Shown: positions 1 through 5,117 of the stretch, one piece after another | How positions within the stretch are numbered: position 1 is the stretch's first letter | Layout of the letters: the number at the start of each line of letters is the position of its first letter | Assembly: GCA_005883445.1 (NCBI GenBank) | Contig: VAZL01000174.1 | Span: forward strand, 1,926-8,546 | Direction of reading: 5' to 3' | DNA length: 6,621 nucleotides | Source of the DNA: Alphaproteobacteria bacterium | GTDB lineage: Bacteria; Pseudomonadota; Alphaproteobacteria; Rhizobiales; Xanthobacteraceae | The notes under the pieces: model-generated | The model's database searches: none | Seen by the model: the letters and a program-made list of their open reading frames with translations, nothing else | What the model was told of the DNA's origin: nothing | Position numbers and translations under genes: made by a program

Positions 1-428
1 GCCGGCACGCTGGGATGGACCACCAGCGCAAGCGGCGTCCGGAACAGGAGCGCAATTCCCTGTAGGTCCTTGAGGGTGTCGAACGGCATGTGCCTGATCA
101 GCGTGGGATTGGCGGCGAGCGAGCTTGCCGGGGCCAGCAGCGTGTGACCGTCCGGCGGCGCGTTGGCAACGGCGGCGGCCGCAATGTTGCCGCCGGCGCC
201 GACGCGGTTCTCGATGACGACCGGCTTGCCGAGCCGCTCCTGAAGTTTGGGAGCCATTGCGCGCATCACGAGGTCGATGCTGCCGCCGGGCGGGAAAGCG
301 ACGACGAAGGTGATCGGTCCGGTCGGGAACTCCTGTCCGAAGCCGCGGCCGCCGAGCGCAAAGAGGCCTGCCAGCGGGGCCGCAATCAGAACGGCACGAC
401 GTGCGACCATTGTTCGTTTCGTTCCCAT
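1..428 (-). CDS. Bug/TctC-family tripartite tricarboxylate transporter substrate-binding protein (N-terminal part, cut by window edge)
   Basis: Reading the minus strand from 428 gives an uninterrupted frame to the window edge, about 142 residues. It is the N-terminal lobe of a periplasmic Bug (TctC-like) solute-binding protein; the family captures carboxylates or other small organic anions for TTT transporters or for sensing. A hydrophobic signal peptide (about residues 7-31, ending near GRGFGQ) is followed by the family signature: PTGPITFVVAFPPGGSID (residues 35-52), KPVVIENRVGAGGNIAAAAV (68-87), PPDGHTLL (91-98) and NPTLIRHMPFDTLKDLQGIA (107-126). The family is normally about 320-330 residues, so more than half lies outside the window. 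The start is uncertain: in-frame ATGs occur at 500, 428 and 410. The one at 500 has the best ribosome site (GGAG, 8 nt spacing) but adds about 24 residues before the signal peptide; 410 gives the most typical signal peptide. The ligand cannot be told from this fragment. No transporter membrane subunits are visible nearby, which is usual for orphan Bug genes. Confidence 0.93.
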   Translation of the reverse strand, partial: MGTKRTMVARRAVLIAAPLAGLFALGGRGFGQEFPTGPITFVVAFPPGGSIDLVMRAMAPKLQERLGKPVVIENRVGAGGNIAAAAVANAPPDGHTLLAPASSLAANPTLIRHMPFDTLKDLQGIALLFRTPLALVVHPSVP

Positions 429-744
429 GCCGGGAAGAGTATACGCACAATCCCTGCGCGCGTACGTCGCTGCGCCGAAGCGGTCATTCGGGTTGTCCAT
501 TTGTCACGCTCCGCGCGCTCTCGGCCGACCGGTCAGGGGCGAGCAACGTACGCGCTGGCCTCTGCCCCGCCAGTTCGATTATTCTGGCACAGAGCCTTGG
601 CGGGGGGTCCGGTCCGTCCAGATGAGTTTTTCCGTGGGAACGCGGGTCGCCCGCGGCGTTGCCTCGTTAGCCCCTTTTGCCTCTGAACTCTTGCAGATGG
701 TTCTTGCGTGCTATGCGTCGTGGCGGACCGGAAGGAATCAACTG
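429..744. other. Intergenic gap between divergent genes
   Basis: This stretch of about 315 bp separates the Bug gene (leftward) from the small exported protein at 745 (rightward), so it should hold promoters for both. It is GC-rich. Open frames crossing it have no recognisable protein signature. The left 72 bases could be coding if the Bug gene starts at 500. The only structured element I see is the palindrome at 641-655, described separately. I found no convincing sigma-70 -35/-10 pair. Confidence 0.6.
637..660 (+). promoter_or_regulatory. Weak candidate EcfG-type promoter overlapping a perfect palindrome
   Basis: GGAAC (637-641) and CGTT (657-660) lie 15 bases apart, about 85 bp before the start at 745. 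Alphaproteobacterial general-stress sigma factor EcfG recognises a GGAAC ... GTT pattern with about 16-17 bases between, so the spacing here is at the short limit. The spacer is almost entirely a perfect inverted repeat, CGCGGG-TCG-CCCGCG (641-655), which shares its first base with GGAAC. The hairpin has no following T-run on the plus strand, so it does not look like a terminator for rightward transcription. It could be an operator or chance in GC-rich DNA. Confidence 0.22.
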
Positions 745-1245
745 ATGCGCTACATTGCAATCGTTGCATTGGCTTTTGCATTTACGGGGTCTGCCCACGG
801 CGCAAGCAACGACCCCAAAGCCACCCGGAAAGGCGGCGAAGAGGACACAGCGAGCAAGGCGGCGCAGGGGACCGCACAGCAGATCGCCAAGCCGGAAATC
901 TATTGGCTCGACTCGGCCTATCGCCGCAGCGACGGCGCGCTGATTCAAGAGCAACGTGAGTTTCTGCGAAATAAAGGCGACCCTCGATTTCTTCCTCCGT
1001 TTTCCAGTTTGGCGGAGTGCGAGGCAGAAGCTAAGTACCGCATGAATTGGCGCGGCGGCAGGGACAGCCCCGTTTTCGAGAGAGCGGATTGTCGCCCGAC
1101 CGCCATTACACGCAAAATGCTAAACGCCGTCCGCAAGGACTATTGCTGGGATCACCCCAAGAGACCAGCGTGGGAGCGCCCAGAATGCCGAACCGCTGTT
1201 GAAGGGCTAACCAACATTTTAGAAAGAGAGTTGAAAACAAAATGA
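745..1245 (+). CDS. Small exported four-cysteine protein of unknown function
   Basis: I do not recognise a named family. The 166-residue product begins with a good Sec signal peptide: MRY, a hydrophobic core IAIVALAFAFTG, then SAHGA, with cleavage likely after Gly19 or Ala20. After a Lys/Thr/Glu-rich low-complexity linker (about 21-48) comes a compact region, about 50-160, rich in Arg and aromatic residues with four cysteines (92, 116, 134, 148). In an exported protein these could form two disulfides. The start at 745 is chosen because GGAAGGA (730-736) lies 8 nt upstream and because it puts the signal peptide exactly at the N-terminus; the frame is open further upstream, but that part lacks protein-like character. 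The stop TGA overlaps the ATG of the next short ORF (ATGA at 1242-1245). Its role is probably periplasmic or secreted; nothing more can be said. Confidence 0.8.
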   Translation: MRYIAIVALAFAFTGSAHGASNDPKATRKGGEEDTASKAAQGTAQQIAKPEIYWLDSAYRRSDGALIQEQREFLRNKGDPRFLPPFSSLAECEAEAKYRMNWRGGRDSPVFERADCRPTAITRKMLNAVRKDYCWDHPKRPAWERPECRTAVEGLTNILERELKTK

Positions 1246-1466
1246 ACTCTCTGAGCGTCGAACAAGCTAAGCGGTCCACGGCATATGCTGCGCGCATGCG
1301 CGATGGCGGAGCTGAGCAACGCGGGCGGCTTCTTGTCGCGTTGCCCAATAACGACAAGGGCCTTGGATTCGTGGCAAGGTGCGGCCGTGCTGGGCGGAAG
1401 CGATGCGACGGACCGCATCCTAAAGGACTCGGCCGGGAAGCCCTCAAAGAGGTACTAAGGGGCTAA
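1242..1466 (+). CDS. Doubtful short hypothetical protein overlapping the upstream gene
   Basis: A 74-residue ORF begins at an ATG sharing ATGA with the stop of the preceding gene, the arrangement expected for translational coupling. GAGAG about 10 nt upstream is a possible ribosome site. There is no signal peptide, membrane segment or recognisable domain; the product is basic, with an Arg/Gly/Lys-rich second half. Against it, from about 1300 the +1 frame (ATG at 1285 or 1303, stop 1456-1458) has more GC in third codon positions and reads more like a protein, including RALDSWQGAAVLGGSDATDR. The real gene may therefore be that one, or a frameshifted fusion of the two, or neither. Treat as low confidence. 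Confidence 0.33.
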   Translation: MNSLSVEQAKRSTAYAARMRDGGAEQRGRLLVALPNNDKGLGFVARCGRAGRKRCDGPHPKGLGREALKEVLRG

Positions 1467-1533
1467 GCTCCGCCAACCGGCCACGATCAAACTGACCACG
1501 ACCCGGCCTTCATTCAATCACCTCGTCAACAGA

Positions 1534-1540
1534 GGAGGAG
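1534..1540 (+). promoter_or_regulatory. Strong Shine-Dalgarno fixing the GTG start at 1546
   Basis: GGAGGAG lies 5 nt before GTG at 1546 and is the strongest ribosome-binding match in the window. It decides in favour of the GTG, which also places a signal peptide directly at the N-terminus. Confidence 0.8.
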
Positions 1541-1545
1541 CGAGA

Positions 1546-2103
1546 GTGTCCAAAGCTTCAATCGCAGCCGTACTGCTCGCATTGGGGGTCGTCTCCCTCC
1601 TGGAGGGCACCAACGCAATGGTGGTTCCGCCGTCGGATTTGCAGCCAGCGTTGGCAACGCCGGCCGCCGTCGAAACGGTCGCGCTACGCAAAGATCGCAC
1701 GATAACCCGCCACGTCGTGGTTCGGCATCGAGGCACCCACGTCAGAACCCGTCACGTCGCAAGCGCACGTCGAGGCGTCGCGGTCAGAACCCGTCACGTC
1801 GCGAGCGCACGTCGAGGCGTCGCGGCCAGAACCCGTCACGTCGCGGTTCGACATCGCGCCGTCGCAGCCCGAAGGACCCATGTCGCGGTGAGCAAGCGCA
1901 GTGCTGTGGCCGCGAAATCCACCGAGGTCGTGAGGCCCGTCAGGCCGTGGGTCCGGCAACCCTACTACGGGAGCGTCTTTGACTGTGTCACGCTGGGCGC
2001 CATCATTGCCGCCACTGCTGTGCCGACGTCGCCGTCTTTCGACCTGTGCTGGTATTGGTCGAGTTCCTCGCAGACTCGGGGCTATTGGGACTTCTGCCAG
2101 TAG
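1546..2103 (+). CDS. Exported Arg/His/Val-rich repeat protein with cysteine-tryptophan tail
   Basis: The 185-residue protein starts at GTG. Residues 1-24 form a Sec signal peptide (MSKAS, then a hydrophobic core IAAVLLALGVVSLL, ending EGTNA before MVVPP). Residues about 48-120 are strongly basic and built from RTRHV / VRHR / SARRGVA units; residues 66-79 and 80-93 are identical 14-residue repeats (VRTRHVASARRGVA), with a third partial copy from 94. The C-terminal part (139-185) differs: YYGSVFDC, a hydrophobic stretch TLGAIIAATAVP, then DLCWYWSSSSQTRGYWDFCQ with cysteines at 147, 168 and 184. From memory, small exported proteins with a basic His/Arg region and a CWYW...GYWDYC tail recur in Bradyrhizobium and relatives without assigned function; this cannot be checked here. 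A periplasmic or envelope role, perhaps binding polyanions or metals through the His/Arg repeats, is conjecture. It is a single gene with its own leader, 79 bp after the previous ORF. Confidence 0.82.
   Translation: MSKASIAAVLLALGVVSLLEGTNAMVVPPSDLQPALATPAAVETVALRKDRTITRHVVVRHRGTHVRTRHVASARRGVAVRTRHVASARRGVAARTRHVAVRHRAVAARRTHVAVSKRSAVAAKSTEVVRPVRPWVRQPYYGSVFDCVTLGAIIAATAVPTSPSFDLCWYWSSSSQTRGYWDFCQ
1741..1866 (+). repeat. Tandem 42-bp in-frame repeat (two near-perfect copies plus a diverged third)
   Basis: Copy 1 (1741-1782) and copy 2 (1783-1824) differ at a single base, A at 1761 against G at 1803, a third-position change that leaves Ala unchanged. Copy 3 (1825-1866) matches over its first half and then diverges. 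The unit is 14 codons, so copy number can change without breaking the frame. Confidence 0.95.
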
Positions 2104-2222
2104 TTCGATCGGACCGTACGATTTGCCACGAAGCTCGCGTGCCAGTCGGACCCCTCCACTGGCCCGGAACTCGGCCGCAGTTGGGTCAGCAACCATAAAC
2201 CATAAGGCCCGGAGCCGACAGG

Positions 2223-2252
2223 GCTCGGGGTTCGACGCGATTGGCCCCGAGC
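2223..2252 (+). terminator. GC-rich hairpin, possible transcription terminator of the 1546 gene
   Basis: GCTCGGGG (2223-2230) is perfectly complementary to CCCCGAGC (2245-2252) around a 14-nt loop that itself contains TCG/CGA. It lies about 120 bp after the stop at 2103. No U-run follows, so it is not a canonical Rho-independent terminator; it could stabilise the 3' end or be fortuitous. Confidence 0.3.
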
Positions 2253-2291
2253 TGATATGGGGCGGGATCGAGGTCGCGCGGCGCGGCGGCC

Positions 2292-2339
2292 GATGGCAAG
2301 ACGTTTGTCGATAGCGCGGCCGGCCATTTTTTTGCCATC
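2292..2339. repeat. 8-bp inverted repeat enclosing a palindrome and T-run
   Basis: GATGGCAA (2292-2299) and TTGCCATC (2332-2339) are perfect inverted copies 32 nt apart. Between them lie a small GAC-GTTT-GTC hairpin (2300-2309), the palindrome GGCCGGCC and a run of seven T. It could be a regulatory site before the 2427 gene or a weak terminator; I cannot decide. Confidence 0.35.
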
Positions 2340-2426
2340 AGTAAACCATCTCCCACAGATTTTTCGGCAACGATTAGCACAGAATCGTCATGTAACTTTC
2401 ATCTGCTCTTGGCGCGGGTTTTTGAG

Positions 2427-3053
2427 ATGCTGACGTCGCGGTTGCTCGGCATTTTTGCTGTCCTATCGGCTCTCGCGTCCCCCGGCGCCGAATTTGCGGT
2501 CGCGCGAGATGCGCCGGCAAACGATTTTTCTTCGCTGCTCGAGTGGAAGAACCAAATCGCCGCGGACATTGAACACAATAAGCGCTATCTGCCCGGCGTT
2601 AGAACCCGGGGCAAAATCGGCGTCGTGTACTTCGACTTGAACATCAACCGCTCCGGGTGGGTGCTGCCGGGAACCCGCATCGTCACCGTTGACCGTGAAA
2701 TCGGCAGCGCGGCGCTCCTCCTCCTGCAGCAATCGCAGCCATTTCCAGCGCCGGACCATGTCGGCCTTCGCGATGCAGCATTCCGCATCCTCGTGCCGAT
2801 CCGGTTCTACGAAATCCCTCCTCAGCAAGCCGCAGGGCTTGCCGACCTGGAGCGACGCAAACTCCTGGAGTGTTACCAGGCGGATCGTGAGGAGCTCGAG
2901 TATCAGCGTCGGAAGGCGGCGTATAGGAAGGCGGAGCCGCCGACCGATGTGCATCGCGTGCCGGAGGGATGTTTCGAGGCAAAGCGTCAGGACGCCGAGC
3001 GCGAGCGTCAGGACGCCGAGCGCCGGCGTCAGCAGGCGGACGCGCTCCGATAG
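2427..3053 (+). CDS. Exported or membrane-anchored protein with a TonB C-terminal-like domain and charged tail
   Basis: The 208-residue product starts with a signal peptide or anchor (residues 1-25, core LLGIFAVLSALA). Residues about 38-130 follow the TonB C-terminal pattern: an amphipathic helix (LLEWKNQIAADIEHNKRYLP), a strand KIGVVYFDLNINRSGWVLPG, a helix with SAALLLLQQSQPFPAP, and a final strand AFRILVPIRFYEIP. The family interacts with TonB-dependent outer-membrane receptors or other periplasmic partners. Unlike an energy-transducing TonB, there is no long proline-rich linker before the domain. After it comes a helical, highly charged tail (about 135-208, Cys149 and Cys182) ending in RQDAER-type repeats. 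ATG at 2427 is preferred over the in-frame TTG at 2409 because it gives a cleaner signal peptide; neither has a strong ribosome site. It ends 46 bp from the convergent soxD remnant. No ExbB/ExbD or receptor gene is in view, so a TonB energy role is unlikely to be provable here. Confidence 0.8.
   Translation: MLTSRLLGIFAVLSALASPGAEFAVARDAPANDFSSLLEWKNQIAADIEHNKRYLPGVRTRGKIGVVYFDLNINRSGWVLPGTRIVTVDREIGSAALLLLQQSQPFPAPDHVGLRDAAFRILVPIRFYEIPPQQAAGLADLERRKLLECYQADREELEYQRRKAAYRKAEPPTDVHRVPEGCFEAKRQDAERERQDAERRRQQADALR
2985..3026 (+). repeat. Tandem 21-bp in-frame repeat at the end of the TonB-like gene
   Basis: Two 21-bp units (2985-3005 and 3006-3026) begin CGTCAGGACGCCGAGCGC and differ only in the last codon; a third degenerate unit follows. 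They encode the RQDAERE / RQDAERR segments of the charged C-terminal helix. Confidence 0.88.
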
Positions 3054-3099
3054 TGGCACAAAGCGGACATGCGCCTAACCTACGTCAGGGATGTGGCCA

Positions 3100-3575
3100 T
3101 CAGTACTTGTCCGGGTACTTGCTGATAAACCCGTCACGGTTGGGCATCTTCACCTTGGGCAGTGTCTCCGCGTTCATCACATCATTCTCGCCGATGATCT
3201 TGTTGAGCGCGAGGATGTAGGCAGTTAATGCGTAGACTTCATCGTCCGTGAGCGTCTTCGGCTGTTGCCACGGCATCGCTCGACGGGTGAAGTCGAAGAT
3301 GGTCGTGGCATAGGGCCAATAGTTGCCGATCAGCTTTACCGGATCGCGGTCAGCGCTGTTGAGCGGACCGCCGCCGACCAGCGGGCCTTGGCGCCCTGCG
3401 TCGATGTCCCGCTGCCGGGCGGCAGACCGATGCCGTCCGGCGCAATGCTGATGTCCCAGGGCGCGAGATCGGCCGGTGTGATCGGTTGTCCGAATCTCGG
3501 GGCATCGGCGGCATCGGCCACGCTCAGGCCGAGCGTAAGTGCAGTGGCTAACGCAAGTATCTCATGCATAGACAT
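3100..3575 (-). pseudogene. soxD: SoxD/SorB-type cytochrome c subunit, frameshifted and lacking its heme-binding motif
   Basis: From ATG 3575 (or 3569) the minus strand encodes a signal peptide (core LALATALTLGLSVADA) and then FGQPITPADLAPWDISIAPDGIGLPPGSGTSTQGAK. This is the typical N-terminus of the c-type cytochrome partner of SoxC/SorA sulfite dehydrogenases. At 3387 the homology jumps to another frame, GPLVGGGPLNSADRDPVKLI, then NYWPYATTIFDFTRRAMPW, LTDDEVYALTAYILALN and KVKMPNRDGFISKYPDKY, with the stop at 3100. Family members carry about 19 residues with CXXCH between GAK and GPLVGG. Here that segment is absent and neither frame contains a cysteine. The original frame stops after 79 residues at 3336. 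The product cannot bind heme covalently, so the electron acceptor of the enzyme is lost. The start overlaps the soxC stop by 14 nt (8 nt from the second ATG), an operon arrangement. SoxD and SorB naming overlaps in this family; the symbol is tentative. Confidence 0.85.
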
Positions 3576-4892
3576 GGCTCACCCCGCCCTTGTCATCGAT
3601 TCCCCAGCTCGTGATGGCGTTGCAGTGCTCCATCGTGAATGCCGCCACGTTCGGCGTACCCCGGGGCGGGCCGCGCTCGGCAATGAATGCTTCTCTCGTC
3701 GGCTGCACGTTGCCGGCTTCGTCCGTCGCACGGCTTTGCAAGATCGCAGTGCGACCATCCCAGTTCCACGGAATACGGAAGCGAGTGAATGCTTTGCTCA
3801 GAACCGGCGCCTGCAACGCCGCCTGCGCCCAGCTCTTGCCACCGTCGGCCGAGACCTCGACTTTGCCGATGCGGCCATTCCCGGAAAAGGAAATGCCGGA
3901 GATCTCGTAGAAGCCGGGCCCCTTCATGTTCAGTCCCGGCGACGGGTGAGTGATGAAGGATTTGACCTCTTGGGGGAAGTAGAACTGCCAGGCTTTTCCG
4001 TCCGGCCGCAGGATCGTGTACTGCTTGGTTTCGTTGATCGCCATCACCGGCTGCTCGACGAGCTTGATCCGCCGCAGCCACTTGACGTTCATGTTGCCCT
4101 CATAGCCTGGCAGCAACAGGCGTATCGGATAACCGTTCGAGGGATTGAGGCGCTCGCCGTTCTGGTAGAGCGCGATCATCGCGTCATCCATCGCCTTCGC
4201 GAGCGGAATGCTCCGGTTCATCGTCGGCAAGTCCGCGCCTTCGGCGATGAACCACTTCGCCTTCGGATCGACGCCGACCTCCTCGAGCAGCGTGGTGAGC
4301 ATCACGCCGGTCCACTCGGCGCAGGAGCACAGGCCGTGCAGCGCCTGCACGTTGGCCGCAATAGGCTCCTTGGAGTAGAGCGGCGCACTGTTACCACCGC
4401 ATTCCACGAACGAGATGCGCGATACCATCGGGTAGCGATGCAGATCATCGAGCGTATAGACCATCGGCTGCTTCACCAGTCCGTGGATCACCAGGCGATG
4501 CTTGTCGGGGTCGATTTCGGTTTCGCCGCCACGAGCAATCACGAAATGCAGGCCATTCGGTGTGATCGTGCCGTTGAGGAGATGGTGTGGCGTCCGCGCC
4601 GCGCTGCCGCGGGGTTCGAGCTTCGGATTGCTCAACGTGCGCACCACCTTCTGCTCGAACTTTGACGGCTGGCCATACGGCGGGATAGGCACGCCGGGCG
4701 CGAGGCTCCATGGACCATTGTCAGCGGCTCGGCGGCGGCGCTGGTGAGCGCCGTGCTTGCGCCAGTGGTAACTGCGCCTGCGAGAACGATGCCGCGCCCA
4801 AGCAACGCGCGGCGATCAAGCAGGCCATTGCCGGCGATAGGCTCTAGCGGAGCAAAGGCGCTTCCATCCTTGCGACGCTTGCGAATGCTCAT
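3562..4892 (-). pseudogene. soxC: SoxC-family sulfite/sulfane dehydrogenase molybdenum subunit, frameshifted after its Tat signal
   Basis: SoxC-type enzymes are periplasmic molybdenum-cofactor proteins that oxidise sulfite or sulfane sulfur and pass electrons to a cytochrome c. From ATG 4892 (GGGAG 8 nt upstream) the first frame gives a Tat leader: DRRALLGRG at about residue 26, a hydrophobic core GIVLAGAVTTGASTALTSAA, then AEPLT. At about 4720-4725 the homology moves to another frame, DNGPWSLAPGVPIPPYGQPS, and continues uninterrupted to the stop at 3562. The catalytic part reads open as 376 residues from GTG 4692. It holds NGTITPNGLHF, the molybdenum-ligand cysteine in FVECGGNS (Cys98 of that frame), MNRSIPLAKAMDDAMIA, NGYPIRLLLPGYEGNMNVKWLRRI, and the C-terminal dimerisation domain (about 230-345, including KVEVSADGGKSW and LQSRATDEAGNVQPTREAF). 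One missing base explains the split; restored, the protein would be about 443 residues, normal for SoxC. Re-initiation at 4692 would give an enzyme without export signal. A sequencing error is the alternative. Confidence 0.85.
4720..4892 (-). other. Detached Tat signal region of soxC (5' fragment before the frameshift)
   Basis: This piece encodes the leader: a basic N-region (MSIRKRRKDG), a linker to GNGLLDRRALLGRG, the hydrophobic segment and AAAEPLT. Read on in the same frame it runs through the start of the catalytic gene as unrelated sequence and stops near 4632, an 86-residue product of no use. The twin arginines (27-28) match the requirement for exporting a folded molybdoenzyme. Confidence 0.8.
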
Positions 4893-4900
4893 GATTTTCG

Positions 4901-4905
4901 CTCCC
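4901..4905 (-). promoter_or_regulatory. Shine-Dalgarno of soxC
   Basis: GGGAG on the minus strand, 8 nt before ATG 4892, supports 4892 as the original start and the Tat leader as part of the same gene. Confidence 0.7.
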
Positions 4906-5106
4906 TCAGCAGATGGTCGGCAGCTTTCGCACGATCAATTCAGCACTTAAATGGCGAGCCGCGATTTTACGTCGGCGCAAAGCCGCTCTCAATCGGCATG
5001 ACCCCCTGAGCCATGCTACGCCGCGCGGGTTGGTATGTTGGCGCGATGACCCTGCTGCGGCTCTGGCCAAGATAGATTATCATTGCCGCAATCGACTGGT
5101 TTTCAA

Positions 5107-5112
5107 GGGAGG
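5107..5112 (+). promoter_or_regulatory. Shine-Dalgarno fixing the GTG start at 5118
   Basis: GGGAGG lies 5 nt before GTG 5118. The region between here and the divergent soxC start (4893-5106) must contain both promoters, but I could not assign a clear -35/-10 pair. Confidence 0.75.
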
Positions 5113-5117
5113 CGAAC

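Larger units (their letters stand above)
2104..2426. other. Intergenic gap with inverted repeats and an AT-richer right end
   Basis: About 320 bp hold no supported gene. Two perfect 8-bp inverted repeats are visible (2223-2252 and 2292-2339, listed separately). There is also a 7-bp tandem AACCATA x2 (2191-2204) and an 8-bp direct repeat GGCCCGGA (2161-2168 and 2206-2213). From about 2326 the composition becomes clearly more AT-rich, with a small dyad ACGATT/AATCGT (2370-2375 / 2383-2388), which is where a promoter for the gene at 2427 would be expected. No clear -35/-10 pair could be assigned. Confidence 0.6.

Noticed and set aside
575..602. Sigma-54 type promoter (TGGCAC followed by TTGG)
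   Set aside because: The spacing between the two elements is one base too long and TTGC is not matched, so the resemblance is not sufficient.
90..686. 198-residue plus-strand frame
   Set aside because: It overlaps the Bug-family gene on the opposite strand, whose conserved motifs are unmistakable; this translation is low-complexity Arg/Gly/Ala.
1741..1866. Possible CRISPR-like array
   Set aside because: The copies are directly abutting with no spacers, codon-periodic and inside an exported protein gene; it is an in-frame coding repeat.
1684..2196. 170-residue minus-strand frame with repeats (DVTGSDRDAST)
   Set aside because: It is the shadow of the tandem 42-bp repeat in the plus-strand gene, with no signal peptide or ribosome site of its own.
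2463..3059. 198-residue minus-strand frame opposite the TonB-like gene
   Set aside because: No domain, no export signal and no ribosome site; the plus-strand frame has a signal peptide and a recognisable domain.
3265..4665. 466-residue open frame on the plus strand
   Set aside because: It is the antisense of soxC, whose minus-strand translation has clear family motifs throughout. The long open frame is a by-product of GC-rich codon use.
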